A stretch of DNA of 64,000 nt from Zymoseptoria tritici IPO323 (GCF_000219625.1 NC_018218.1:4340001-4404000), one strand, 5' to 3'; counted from the first letter of the stretch, positions 11,528 through 22,726 are shown. Notes: generated by a model from the sequence alone, not told the origin. Numbers and translations are program-made.

Positions 11528-12386
11528 ATGGGCATCGTACGCACCGCACTCGCTGTCACCGGTTGGACTACGCTGGGCTCCACCGCGGGCTTCCTACTTT
11601 GGACTCGGAAGTCGCACATCGTGGACGTTCCACCTACCGATTACATCTTCAACCACACACTGTACTCGCGCTACAACCCGAACAACGCCCCAGTCACACA
11701 AGATCTATGCGTGAGGAGGGTACCGCTGGCCAACATTCGTCCGGAGCTGTTGGAGAAGGAGGGCAAATTGGTCGAGGCTTTTAGTGCAGGGCTATGGGGA
11801 GGCTTGGGTATGAATTGGAGAAAAGAGCAGTCAGGCGAGCAGTTATGCTGACTATACTGCCATCGCACAGGATATGCTTACCAACGGAGATTTCTCGAGA
11901 AGAAGTACCGCGCCGATCCAGTCACCGCCGATCATCTCTGGGACAAAGAACAGCTCAGGGCGAGCACGTATGAGGTGGGAACCAAGATCACCGATCACTT
12001 CGAGGTAGTCGCCAAGTCGCCGGAGTCGATCATTGTGCGATGCGGCGACTCGCCTCGGAACAAGGATGTACGCGAATCCGATGGCCTATTTGAGATGCAG
12101 GCGGAGATCAAGAAAGATGAGGGCGTGGCTGAGTTTGGGTTGAAGAGCGTGTTCTACGTGAGTACATACAAGCCAGCTCGTGGCAGTCGCGAGCTCCCTC
12201 TCTCACACCCTCTCTCACTCATATGCGAGACGGAACGCAATACTGATCCGGATACAGAACGGCCTCGCACAACCCGACAAGGAAGGCAAGCCACCAGCAC
12301 CACCCATGAGTGCCTGGATCCAGTGGCTTCACGCGCAGTACGACAAGGTCCTGATGGAGACCGCCATCTCCAACTGCACCCGATAA
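11528..12386 (+). CDS. Conserved small membrane-anchored protein, function unknown
   Basis: Three exons: 11528-11807, 11871-12157 and 12258-12386, giving 231 residues. The N-terminus has one hydrophobic segment (ALAVTGWTTLGSTAGFLLW, residues 7-25) and then a soluble region starting WTRKSHIVDVPPTDYIFN. The C-terminal exon encodes MSAWIQWLHAQYDKVLMET before the stop. All three junctions keep frame across good GT-AG sites and join into a smooth sequence (GLWGGLGYAYQRR). I do not recognise the domain by name. The single N-terminal helix suggests an anchor, perhaps in an organelle membrane, but that is inference. Confidence 0.75.
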
Positions 12387-12442
12387 AAGATACCCATTTG
12401 TATTATGCACATATTCCTCCTCCATCTTTCGGCACGATCAAT

Positions 12443-12766
12443 TCAATCCAGGAATCTCGCATCATTATCATAGTCAAAATCGTGTCCAATCTCCTTCGAT
12501 CCGTCCGTTCGACGCAGCACCTCGTAGCACGCCTCCCGTACTTTGGCTCTCATGGCGCTGGTCATCTGGTCCCACAGATCATCGATCGAGTCGGCGAGAC
12601 CAATTTGTATCGTCTTTTCGTTCAGTGCGACGGCTGCGGCTGATGTCGTGTGTGATCGTGTCATCGCTTCTGTGGGCGTGCGACTGGCTTGCTTCGTGGG
12701 GCACAGGGCTTCATAGTCTACCAGGATGATGGGGAGACCAATGAACTGTTGGAGGAGGGTATCCAT
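12443..12766 (-). CDS. Hypothetical protein
   Basis: A single-exon frame of 107 residues, convergent with the gene ending at 12386. It starts MDTLLQQFIGLPIILVDYEALCP and has an acidic C-terminus (DFDYDNDARFLD). An upstream exon is possible because the N-terminus looks internal, but I found no convincing splice junction. No domain is recognised. Confidence 0.4.
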   Translation of the reverse strand: MDTLLQQFIGLPIILVDYEALCPTKQASRTPTEAMTRSHTTSAAAVALNEKTIQIGLADSIDDLWDQMTSAMRAKVREACYEVLRRTDGSKEIGHDFDYDNDARFLD

Positions 12767-13243
12767 GGACTGATGTTCCGCTTGCGGCCGGCGTGGAAAG
12801 TCTTCCAGTGAGATTCAGGAATGCCAGCTTTCGTCCTTGCGACAGGGGAGCGTAGTGTACTTGATCGATTGTGGTCTTGGCCGCTTCCGGGTGTGAAGTG
12901 GATTATCTTCAATGAGGGACTCGATCAAAGAAAGTCCTACATGGCCTTTGTTGAAGAGTAGTTCTTTGAAGCTGCTCAAACGTCAACAGCATTATTCGCA
13001 AGGATGGACCTTTTAAGAAGAATCAACGTCATTTCATCTTTGGAATTGGAGCTTGAAGTTTGAAGTCGAATGCCAGGCATCGTCTCAAACGTCGTCTGAA
13101 ACGTAGTAGAGGTACTTTTCCATTCTTCGACGTCTAATTTGAGCGTTTGGAGCTTCCCATCAAAACTCCACGTCTGACATTTGTTCATCATGCTGGTCCA
13201 TGGCCTTTGTCGACGCCCAACCCAAAGAGCACCAAGTCTTCCT
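12767..13243. other. Intergenic, including 3' flank of the p24 gene
   Basis: A minus-strand frame at 12976-13278 overlaps the end of the p24 gene and has no domain. It is most likely 3' untranslated sequence. Confidence 0.4.
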
Positions 13244-14134
13244 TTATACAACGTGCTTGACCTTGTCCGCAAAATCAAAAGTTAGCCCAGAGCGCCTTTG
13301 CCAAAGGACGGACGACCGGACGATTTCACCTCGAAGAAACGCTTCAGCCACCACACCTGGAAAATTCCTTCGCCCGCCAGTACGCCAAGCTGAAGAAGAC
13401 TCCACCACTTGACACGCGCGTTGGTGCTCTCGGCCGTGTTGCGATGTGTGCGCTCGCGCAGGGTGATGTAGTTCTGCTCGTCCTTGACTTGCGCCATAAG
13501 CTCGGACATTTCGCGGACTGTGAGGTAAGTGAGGCATTAGTGGATGTTGTCGTCGATCGTGACAGCAAGCGAGTCGGCATGAACGCACTTTCTTTCTCCA
13601 GAGGATCCTTATCCGCTTCATTCTCGGGCACGTATACGACTCCGTGTACGTTGAAGCTGACCTCCTTGGTGTTTGCTGACCAGTGCTCGTTGCTGAAGCA
13701 GTACTCGTATTTGCCGTCCACCTTTGCAGTCAGAGAGTGGTCGCCAGAGCTGACGGTGTGTTGGTTGAATATGATTTGGTTGTTCGGGTCTTGCAACTGT
13801 TTGAGCAAAGAGTAGATATCAGCGACGAGCTCATTCTCTTGACTGTCCATCTTCTGTGCCTTTCATAACTCCATGCTCTTGCGCCATTGACCGGCCTTCC
13901 CACTGATATCTTTTCCCCATAGCATAGAAACGTGCGTACCCAGAAGTCGATGTCCAAGTTTCCGCTGCCCCCAAATTCGCGGTCGCCGACCTGAAATGTT
14001 ACTATCATCTGGTCGTCCTTGTGAAGGCTCTCGTGGAAGCATTCCCGTGAATGCGCCTTGAGCTGGATGTTGTGGGCATGGCTGAGAAGGGAGAATGTGA
14101 GGAAAGAAAGCAACAGACCGATGACGGACGTCAT
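13244..14134 (-). CDS. p24 family cargo receptor (emp24/gp25L/p24)
   Basis: Exons on the minus strand are 14134-13940, 13796-13589, 13517-13330 and 13261-13244, giving 202 residues. The protein is a type I membrane protein of COPII/COPI vesicles that sorts cargo between ER and Golgi. An N-terminal signal peptide (MTSVIGLLLSFLTFSLLSHA) precedes the GOLD domain with the paired cysteines in SRECFHE and YEYCFSN, then a coiled coil (KDEQNYITLRERTHRNTAES), a transmembrane helix (WWSLLQLGVLAGEGIFQVWW) and a cytosolic tail KRFFEVKHVV. The tail is completed only by an 18-nt last exon after a 68-nt intron with a GCTAAC branch site. Intron 1 (13797-13939) is 143 nt. An earlier acceptor there would insert about 20 foreign residues, so I chose the one giving DFWLQDPN. 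Confidence 0.9.
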
Positions 14135-14917
14135 TGTCGCTGTGTCGTATGAGTGAACCAAAGAACGAGAAAGGAAATCGTGCTGAAAGGCTGCAAGTTC
14201 AATGTTCAATGTTCCTTGAAGGGGACAACTTCGAGACGTGTTCGCGTGAGATCGGTCTTGGCAGACCCTGAGATGGCGTTCTCTACTTCTCCTTTCTCAC
14301 TGTCACATGCAACTTGGATTGACGACGATCCATTCATGGAGTGGCATGAACCTGCTCGCGGTGCCCACGACGACTGAGCTCAAGGTGCCTTCTCGGGTTC
14401 AGCCAGCGTATCTGAGACTCTGCATAAATCTCCAATGCCAAATTTGTTCCTGGAGCCCCAAAGCGCATGGAGGGAGAAGCACCTCCCATTTGAGAAAAGC
14501 TCTTGTGGCTGCGCGATAGTGGCGCCCCAAAATATTCAGCTTCTTGGAGCATGTCGAGAGAAGAGGTCGGGCAGAGTGTAAGCTTCGCCGTCACCACGCG
14601 CACAGAGAGGCATCGCACGTCGCTCTAGCAAGTCACATTTGAGGGTTGAGGTTTGTAAGAGACAGGAATACGCTCGCGACTGCGACCATCTCTGCGGAGG
14701 AATGGAACATATGCGCCACCGATAAAGTCAGAGCTAAGAGATACATTTGCTTACATGACATCTCCACGGTGCTGCTTCTTCAAACGACTTTTTGATCGCT
14801 TTGCGCATCTGTTTCCTTGACGACCAAGTTCGCTCGAGCATCTTCCTCCCCACCGCAAGACGCGAGCACTTGATCCAGCAAACACTACAGCCTCATCTGT
14901 AATCACCGCGCGCAATC
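14135..14917. other. Divergent promoter region
   Basis: This lies between the p24 gene and the SANT-like gene. Only short frames without domains are seen. Confidence 0.5.
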
Positions 14918-16321
14918 ATGGGCCATCTCACGACATTGTTCGCAGCTGCGACAACCCACAGTCAAAGCTTGCCGGACAAATTGCCCACCATATCGCTGCT
15001 CGACGCGATCCTGCCAAATTTTTTATCCGGCGACTCGAGAAAGAAGGTACGACGATCCATCACATGTGGCCCTTTACTCACTGCCAGCACATGCGCATCA
15101 CTACAATCTCAATCAGTAGGAGGGCTTCTGGACTGCCTCTCTTCTTCAAATGCTTTCATCCCAATTTCTTGCGGGTCAACTTTCACTTTCACCATCTCTC
15201 ACGCGCTCAATATGGTTCCTTTCTGGCTTCGACCTTTCGTCGAGCTTGTGGAGGATGGCACTGACAGGAAACAGTCCTCGGGTACGATCAGAAACCCAAG
15301 TCCACGCAGCTCCGGGTCACTCGCGGGGGTCACACGCATCGGCAAGGACGGTAGGCTTGCCATTGTTAAGCACCGAAGCAGATCCACAGGACTCAATTCT
15401 GTCAGAGAGGATGGAGCGTTCACGTTCAACGACATCAAGAAGGCCTTGAACGGCGAGGGAAAGGAGAATGGGAAGAAGAACGAAGCTGAAGGCAAGGATG
15501 CGAATAAGGAAGGCATTGAGGGGAGAATTTTCACCTCTGCAGAAGACGCAAAGATCATTGCCAACAAAGAGGTGTTGAAGAAGAGTTGGCAAGAAACTGC
15601 TAATGAGTTGGGCGGAACGACGAAGGCTGAAGTAATGGCACGATACAAGGAGATCAACAAAGGCTCTGATGGAAACGACAAAAAGCCTGACGCGAAGGGT
15701 GATAGCGACAAGAAGGACAGCAAGAAGGACGGCGGGAAGAACAACGATGAAAAGAAAGACGACGGCCAGAAGAACGACCACGAGGGTTCTAAGCCGTTCA
15801 CCAGCGATGAGGACACAAAGATCCGGAAACTCATGGGCGAGGGCTTGAGCGCCCAGAAAATAGCGCATGAATTCGAAGACCGCACGAAGAAGGACATCGG
15901 TAAGCGCATGGGCGAATTGAAGAAACAGGATGCGGAGGATGGTGGCAAGAAAGACGGGGATGGCCAAAAGTCTGCCGACAAGCCCAAGGATGGAGTAAAG
16001 CCGAACAACGCGAAGTCCGACGACAAGAAGAAGGATAAGCAGTCCAAGAAGAAGGACGATAAGCCAAAAGCTGCCGCCAAAGCACCGAGTAATGCTCCCA
16101 GCGCCCACAGCGAGGTGAAGTTCACCATGAACGAGTGGGTCACCCTACAGGAGGATGACGAATTCACGTTCCGAGAACTCCAATATCTGTCGGCCCTGAT
16201 TGGTACGCATCCAGACTGGTCGTGGCTACAGATTGCGAGCAGGTTCGCAGATAAGATGGATCGACGTGTGCATCCAGAGGATATTCGAGAAAAGTTCCTG
16301 CAGATGGCCATGGCAGCATAA
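14918..16321 (+). CDS. Lysine-rich protein with SANT/Myb-like repeats
   Basis: The frame is open for 467 codons. A phase-0 intron at 15047-15274 (AAG|GTACGA...AAACAG) probably removes a low-complexity, hydrophobic stretch and leaves 391 residues; both models keep the frame. The C-terminal half holds three helix-turn-helix-like modules: FTSAEDAKIIANKEVLKKSW, FTSDEDTKIRKLMGEGLSAQ and FTFRELQYLSALIGTHPDWS. Each is followed by a helix with a spaced tryptophan or aromatic. Long Lys/Asp/Gly-rich linkers (GDSDKKDSKKDGGKNNDEKK) join the modules. This looks like a nuclear DNA- or chromatin-binding protein, by inference from the SANT-like pattern. The large antisense frame over this gene is a product of its lysine codons. 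Confidence 0.65.
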   Translation: MGHLTTLFAAATTHSQSLPDKLPTISLLDAILPNFLSGDSRKKVRRSITCGPLLTASTCASLQSQSVGGLLDCLSSSNAFIPISCGSTFTFTISHALNMVPFWLRPFVELVEDGTDRKQSSGTIRNPSPRSSGSLAGVTRIGKDGRLAIVKHRSRSTGLNSVREDGAFTFNDIKKALNGEGKENGKKNEAEGKDANKEGIEGRIFTSAEDAKIIANKEVLKKSWQETANELGGTTKAEVMARYKEINKGSDGNDKKPDAKGDSDKKDSKKDGGKNNDEKKDDGQKNDHEGSKPFTSDEDTKIRKLMGEGLSAQKIAHEFEDRTKKDIGKRMGELKKQDAEDGGKKDGDGQKSADKPKDGVKPNNAKSDDKKKDKQSKKKDDKPKAAAKAPSNAPSAHSEVKFTMNEWVTLQEDDEFTFRELQYLSALIGTHPDWSWLQIASRFADKMDRRVHPEDIREKFLQMAMAA

Positions 16322-16639
16322 GCAAGGCGCTCGCATCATGCACCAGGATTGCCTGGAGCGAGGAAGGAGTGTAGCCTGTCTGCAACAAGAGCATGCAATG
16401 GTCATTTCAGCGATGCTTGTTTCGATCGTCTCTTCATTTCTCATGACATTCTCTGGAACCACAAAACGCCGAACGGTTCAGGGAGCGCCATTCCCGCCGT
16501 GCTGTAGGGTATAGTCCTCTGAGGATCGTAGATGAACGAACATAGACCTCCCCAGAAGCCTTGTCCGAATGTCTCTTTGCGCCTTACTCCCATGCCGCAG
16601 ATGATGCTAAAACTCGGAAATCCTCTATCACAATCCTGC
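16322..16639. other. Convergent 3' region
   Basis: This lies between the stop codons of the SANT-like gene and the 146-residue gene. No feature is visible. Confidence 0.5.
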
Positions 16640-17199
16640 TCATTGCTGCTGTAGACTGGCAGCAGTAGCCCGCTCGTTCTCCACGAGCTCGAAAGGGTCC
16701 CCGTACTTGTCTACTCATCATCGTCAATCACCGTCACTCTGAACATGAGGTCAGACGACACTTACTCCGAATCGCATTGTCCTTGTGTACCATGTTGTCC
16801 CACGCCCGGTTGTACTCATCATGTGCCTTCTTATTTGTCCATGTATAGCCCGGCTCATCCTCAGCTCTACTCCAACTGTATCCAGTCTCCTTGTGAGTCT
16901 TCTCGGGGAACTCTTGCCTTGCCTTACTATTGACCATGGCCGCCAGCTCTACGCAAGAATAGCTTCGTCAGTCCCTTCATCCTTTGACCGAAATTTTGAC
17001 TTCAAAGCCGACCTTCTTGATCATCCATGCCATTCATGATCGTCTGAATCGGTCGTTTGCCATTGGAGTTCGCGATCGAGGACCCTGACGCATTGCGAGG
17101 CTGAGAGTCCGGGGGTGAGATGGCGGGGCTGGCGAGGTCTTTTGGCGTTGTGCCAGAGTCGGAAGAGTCTTCGGCCATGTTGATTTCGTTGTCGGCCAT
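16640..17199 (-). CDS. Conserved-looking 146-residue protein, function unknown
   Basis: Exons on the minus strand are 17199-17013, 16948-16766 and 16710-16640. The first intron (16949-17012) has a weak donor, GTCGGC; the second (16711-16765) has GTAAGT. Residues 1-55 are Ser/Pro-rich and disordered. The rest contains two similar half-repeats, GYSWSRAEDE and GYTWTNKKAHDE, then a charged helix and the end KYGDPFELVENERATAASL. No known domain is recognised. Because the joined sequence reads smoothly through both introns, I believe the gene is real. A separate ATG at 17297 (MAPPK) cannot be joined in phase. Confidence 0.6.
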
Positions 17200-18311
17200 G
17201 ATCCGGGCAGCAAGTTCACTTGCTGGTGGTCTGACTGCGTCGTCTTGGTCGTCGCAGTTGACAGACGTGATGATGAGCTTACCTTAGGTGGAGCCATGAC
17301 TGGAGCTAGTTCTACCGTAAGGCAACAAGGCCGAAACGCTTGGAGGGGTTGGTTTTGAAACTCAGTCTGTGGTTGCTTCGGACCAGAGTGGCATCACTCT
17401 TTTCTTACGACAACCTTGTTGTTCTACCGTATTTCAACCTCACTCTGTGAACAGAAGGTGCCCGGCCATGCTTCGGCAGCTCTCCGCACGTTTTCGACCC
17501 GCAAAAGCCAACGAGTGTAGAACTATAGAATCTCAGGATTTGAGTATGAGCACGCAACATCCGGTTGACAATCATGCAGGGACGCCACGAATCCACAGAT
17601 GGCTTTTGCCAAACCAGTCATGGGAGCATTCGAGCAGGCGTGTTGCTGAGAAGTTGCAGAGACTGATTGTGTATCGGCATCCGCCATGTGACTCTGAGTA
17701 CGAGATACTTCACAGATCGTTCAGACATTGGCGAGTTGCTACGACCCACATCCTCCGGTCGTGATCCACCAGTTCAGCTTTGTACATCGAAGAATAAGCA
17801 ACTTCCATCGCTGACGGCACCCTATGCCGTGCGATCCGTTTGCCGAGGATGGCCTGTCAAGTGCATGGTCATTGTACTTCAGCCAGTCGAGATAAGCAAA
17901 GCTGGTGGTGTGCTGCAATCCTTGCAATCGCCTGCCGATGATGCCCATTCCTCACAGAAAGGACGTTGTCCGGCGTATCTCATCGCCGAGCATTATGTCT
18001 GTGGTCTCCGTGCGAAGCTTTGGGGCTTGAGCTTAGCACCTGCTCGATCGCATCTATCTGAGTAGAGTTCGGGTCTCCGGTCCTCCGCTGTGAGGTGTCG
18101 TGTGCTCGGCCCTTGTGCCGCCAGGAAGCGAGAAACGACAACCATTCCTCCATCATATTACCCTGTCGATACATCCGAATAGCACAGGCGGGCTGTGACG
18201 CGGGCAAACGTAGAACCGAAGAGGGGCTGCGCAACTACATCTATCTGCGTGCGCCCTTGCATCCAGTCCACAATCATCGATGCCAAACCTGCAACTTTCC
18301 TCTTACTCACT
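17200..18311. other. Divergent promoter region, no supported gene
   Basis: A plus-strand frame from an ATG at 17468 (about 98 codons, to 17764) is the best coding candidate, but it has no domain and no supporting splice signals. The rest is unremarkable. Confidence 0.35.
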
Positions 18312-20685
18312 ATGACTAGCATCGCGGGAGCGAAGCTGAGCACTATCGATGCTCGAGACGGCGGCAGTGACCAAGCCGAGACTCGGGCTGCTTCCTCCAT
18401 CGGCGTCATCAACAAGCATGTAACATTCGAGGAGTATGTCTACTCGGCCGATCGAGCACGAGCATTCGAGAGCACACTCGTGACAGAGAATACAATCGAT
18501 CAACTCAAAAAGCTGTTCACGGGGAAGAAGCTTGCCACGCAACCGACAGAGCTTCAAACCGACTACTCCAGTGTCACGCCCCCGGAAAAGCATGGTTCCA
18601 ATGTGGCCAGGCTAACCACGGAGGATGGCAACGGAGTTACTGAGCTCGAATGGGAACGAGCACAGCGCGCGACAAGGACGGCGACATGGATCACTGTGTT
18701 CTACTTGATCACTACGGGTAAGCAGATGGCCACTGGCTCCCAAGCATTGCACCAGCTTGTCGCCAGCGTGCCTGATGAAGTACTGGCATGCGCTCACATA
18801 TATCTGCATCTTTGCTGACTCTGGCTTTCGCTAACAGACATTTTGGGACCTTACAATGTTCCATGGGCCGTGTCAAGGATGGGGTATGGACCTGGCGTCG
18901 CTCTCTACACTGTCTTTGGAGGAGTAGGTTGGGTGTATGAGCACATCTCAGCATATTGCTTACTTTGGATATCCAGTTCGCGTTCTACTCAGGTCTTCAG
19001 CTGTGGAAACAATTCTGTGGACTGGACAGTCCGCGGTATCCCATGCGTAATTACGGAGTAAGCTATACAGCACAGTCACGATGCTGAGGCCTAGACTGAC
19101 TGCGTGCAGGACCTGGGCTTCCGAATCTTCGGCAACTGGGCTAGGATGGTTATCAATGTGCTCCAAAGCTGTCAGTTCTTTCTGAACGTGACGCTCATCA
19201 CTGTGAGCAATGGACAAGGGCTGCAGCAAATGGCCGCAGGTGCGAGTGGGAAAGGCTTCTTGTGCTGTATGGACTTCTGATGCTGTGCTGAGAGGGCAAC
19301 GAGCCGCTAATATTTTCACAGTCGTCGTCGCCGAAGTCATCTTCATGCTCCTTGGTTTCGTTCTGGGACAAATTCGAACTCTGCAACGGCTGGGTTTCTT
19401 GGCTAATATTGCCGTCTGGCTGAACATCTTTGTGATTTTCATGACGTGAGAAGACCGTACGGCCTCAAAGACTATGATCCCGTGCTGACTGCCGACAGTA
19501 TGGGCGTCACTTCAGTTTTCAAGCCGAATTACGAAGCTGCTCAAGCTTCATATGGAGTGGCGCCTGGACCTGTCCAAACCAGTGCCAATTGGCCAGAAGG
19601 AAGTAAGCTCATTGATCGAGTCAATGGGCTGATGAACGGAGTGTTTGCTTATGGAGGAGCTACGCTATTCACCGAACTAATGGCAGAGATGCGACGGCCG
19701 TAAGTGGTATTCACAACGTTCACTTGAGATCTACTTGCTAACTGTCTCGTGTATAGGAACGACTTTTACAAATCCCTCATCTGTGCGGAGATCTTCATCT
19801 TCTCGATGTACATCACGATCGGCATGGTCGTATACACTTATCAGGGCCAGTTCACGTTCAATCCGGCCTATCAAGGTGAGTCCATGGCCATGAACTTCGA
19901 GAGAAACGATGCTGATTGAGAGTCATAGGTATTCCCAACTCGGCTTACGCCTGGCAGACGGTCGGCAACGCTATTGCATTTGTCTCCGCATTAATCGCAG
20001 CGGTACTGTATGGAAATATTGGCGTGAAGGTCCTCTACGCTTCTGTCTTGCGTGATGTCTTTCACTTCCCTGCGCTTGACACGAAGAAGGGAAAGTTGGT
20101 ATGGATGGTGCTCGGTAAGCATCGATATCGAAAGGGCTGTGCGCATTCGGCCTCTGAGCTAATGAATTTCCCAGTCCCCATCTACTGGGCACTTGCGTTC
20201 ATCTTTGCTGCAGCAATTCCGCAGCTCTCCAATCTGGCCGCCTTTGTTGGAGCAGCTTTCGTAAGTGACTCGGAGTGGCAAAATGCGTGGCAGCCGTGAC
20301 TCTAGCTTGTCTCGTCAGCTCTCGTGGTCGGTCTCCAATCTACTCAAGGCTCCGCTGACCGACAAATACTTGTTCCTAGATCCTACAATTCAGCTATACC
20401 TTTCCGCCGATCCTCATGGTGGGCTTCAATTGCCAAAAGGACGCCATTCTGCCGGAAGAGCTCGACACCACGGTGGGCGGCCGATTTGTCCGCGTCGACT
20501 CCGGACCGCAGCGATGGATACGTGGCTACCGCAAGCAGTGGCTGCTGAACACTTTCAACGTGATCTATTTCGTCGCTTCGCTGGCAGTTGCAGGATTGGG
20601 GATTTATGCATCGATCCTGGGCATGAGGGCTTCCTTCAAGTCGACGCCCCTGACGCCTTTTACTTGTGGCAGTCCCACTGGTTGA
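18312..20685 (+). CDS. AAAP family amino-acid transporter
   Basis: Ten exons: 18312-18717, 18838-18923, 18977-19057, 19110-19266, 19322-19445, 19499-19699, 19757-19875, 19929-20114, 20175-20260 and 20380-20685, giving 583 residues. The protein belongs to the transmembrane amino-acid transporter family (Aa_trans, Mtr-like fungal branch). About 130 polar N-terminal residues precede the first helix. Family marks are DILGPYNVPWAVSRMGYGPG, LGQIRTLQRLGFLANIAVW, AYGGATLFTELMAEMRRP and ILQFSYTFPPILMVGF. Every junction keeps frame and restores a plausible helix. The fourth donor was placed at GTATGG (19267) rather than the earlier GTGCGA because it restores KGFLCFVVVAEV. Introns 1 and 9 are about 120 nt, and the others 52-60 nt. 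It is convergent with the F-box gene, 46 bp away. Confidence 0.88.
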
Positions 20686-20731
20686 AACATGGGACGTCGG
20701 CTACTTTCGTGCGACAGACAGCCTTGACCAT

Positions 20732-22317
20732 TCAACCAACCTGACCGTTCGATACTTCGTCGTCGCTGCTGGCAGCAACTGTTGCGTAGTACTCATTCTG
20801 CCACTCAGACCACTCTCGAATTTCGCCAAGCCCGCCATCTCTTTCAATGTTCGGCATTACCTCCGCCTGACCCAGCAGGTAGGCCTTCACGGAACGCTCA
20901 TATCCAGCATCGTAATCAGTGCCTCTGGATAGAACGCAAAGGTAGTTAACGTCAAACTCTCCTTCCGTGCATGAAGCATCATCCCACAAGCATTCCACGT
21001 AAACATGGTCCAGCTTCAGAACCCGAGGGATGTGCTCGATTGCGCCATCAACGTTGTGTACGAGCATGTCACGGAGCTCCAGTCTTCGGAGTGTGCGTGC
21101 ATGGTTGTTGAGGAATTTGAGCAGAATCTCGGCCGGCAAGTTGGTCGCCAGCGCCGCAGATTGTAGTTCTGGAAACAGGACATCGTCTGAGTCAAAAAGG
21201 TCTTCAAGCTGTGAGTCCGACTCGTCGTCTGGACTCATCTCATCGTCGCCGAATCGCAAGTCCAGCTTTCTCAAGTGCCTCGCAGACCGCAAGAATTCCA
21301 TAGTCTCGACAGCCTAAGTAGTGTCATCAGCACAGCCTATGAATTCCTCCCACGGTGACCACGAACCATACCGAACCCACTGACATGAGCACTGACGGTA
21401 GCATGCGGAATATGCAGATGGAGCGTAGTCAAGTGACGGAAAGTTTCGAGAAGCGTCTGGTACCTGGTCGCGTGGGCCGGAGATCTTCGAATGGTGGTAT
21501 TAGAAGCGCTTTCGTTCATCAGACTGAGGTATGGATCAAGATGCGACGAGTGGACACTCAAATACTTGACCTGCTTGGTGCCCGCAAATGAAGCACGATA
21601 TCCAAGAGCTTCAAGGAGACACAACGCGGCTTGACCAGACATATGTGCATAGTCAGGCTCGTCCATTTCCTGCCTCCACACGAAATCGTCGGGTCCCACG
21701 TAGATGTGGCGTCGTAACTTCTTCCACACTGGCCAATCGTTCGTGCGACCTGAGAAAGGGACCGCGCACTGCACATGAGCCTTGGAGAGGTTTGGTAGTA
21801 GAGAAATGCACTCCTTGAACAACAGTCCCTCTCTGTCTTGAGACCATCGAGCTTGCTGCCCAGCGCATTGATTGAAGGTGGCCCACCCGGCATCGAGCTC
21901 GGCTTTTGTGAGACTGTGACGCGGGAGAGCTTCGTACTCTCTTCGAGGATCTCCTGGATACAGACGAGATGTGATGCCAGTACCCTCGTAGCCCTCTTGA
22001 ATCTGTGATTTTCGCCCTCGTAACCAAAGGCTGAAGTTGGGCCTCATGTCGATTGCCTTTTCGTAGCTTTCCTTGGTCCAAGACGGGATGATATCGGGAA
22101 ACCAGGTGAGCTCTTTCACATGCTTTGCCAGTGGAGATTTCGCTATGTCTTGCAGCGATAGGAGGCCATACTTAAAGAGTCCCATGTAAAAATGCTCGAA
22201 CACGAGCGGAGTACTGGCCTCATGCAATCGCTTGCTAGCAAGGCGAAGAGCCTTTTGAGTAGCATGATCGCAGTGCTCGCATATCAATGCGAGCAACTCC
22301 TCTGGCAGACGGTCCAT
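20732..22317 (-). CDS. F-box-like protein
   Basis: Two exons on the minus strand, 22317-21385 and 21313-20732, giving 504 residues. The N-terminus MDRLPEELLALICEHCDHATQKALRLASKRLHEAS (described here as residues 1-35) has the pattern of a degenerate F-box: LP-x-E-LL near the start, then a KALRLASKRL helix. The rest is a fungal LRR-like region with leucine-spaced strands such as TTLHLHIP and LRKLDLRFGDDE. Such proteins usually act as substrate adaptors of SCF ubiquitin ligases. The intron (21314-21384) uses donor GTCAGT, because the neighbouring GTATGG donor would break the frame. The open frame extends upstream through a tandem repeat to 22512, but the F-box methionine is the likely start. Confidence 0.7.
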
Positions 22318-22382
22318 GGTGGTATGATGTTGATAGTCAGCTGTGCAATCCGACGATCGGTCAGAAAGGGAGAGGCGGGAGA

Positions 22383-22453
22383 ATTTTGTTCTCCTTGTAG
22401 ACACTTCGGCGGGTGTTCTTTCATTTTGTTCTCCTTGTAGACACTTCGGCGGG
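22383..22453. repeat. Two 31-bp direct repeats, period 40 bp
   Basis: The 31 bases from 22383 to 22413 (starting ATTTTGTTCTCCTTGTAGAC) recur exactly at 22423-22453, separated by 9 bases. They lie in the upstream leader of the F-box gene. The sequence just after the second copy, GCGGGAGATCGACATCA (22449-22465), occurs again at 25093-25109. Confidence 0.9.
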
Positions 22454-22726
22454 AGATCGACATCATTTCCCGGCGCCCACCGCTTTGGCCCCGCCCCTTG
22501 CCGCTCGACCATGGCGTCCTCACTCTCGGCCTCATGTAGATGAGGACATCAGACAAGTATACACCATGCCAGGCATATACCAAACCGGACACCTGGACGG
22601 CACCAGGTCAGTTCAGAAGGCACGGTTCGGAGGCATTTCTTGCCCAGCCGGCACCCCGCGCCTGTTTTGCCTAAACAACCCAAATCAAGCGGCACAGGTG
22701 GATACATGTAGGCAGCTCTGAATGCG

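Noticed and set aside
12976..13278. 100-codon minus-strand frame
   Set aside because: It overlaps the p24 last exon in another frame and is best explained as its 3' untranslated region.
13730..13850. Start at MDSQENELVAD as a separate p24-region gene
   Set aside because: These codons lie within intron 1 of the p24 gene. Splicing to the acceptor at 13797 restores the conserved DFW-x-DP segment.
15199..16311. 370-codon minus-strand open frame
   Set aside because: It is antisense to the lysine-rich SANT-like gene. Its Phe/Leu/Ser-rich translation is what reversed Lys and Asp codons produce, and no domain is present.
17283..17297. MAPPK as first exon of the 146-residue gene
   Set aside because: Its GTAAGC donor is phase 0, but no acceptor upstream of the main frame is in that phase.
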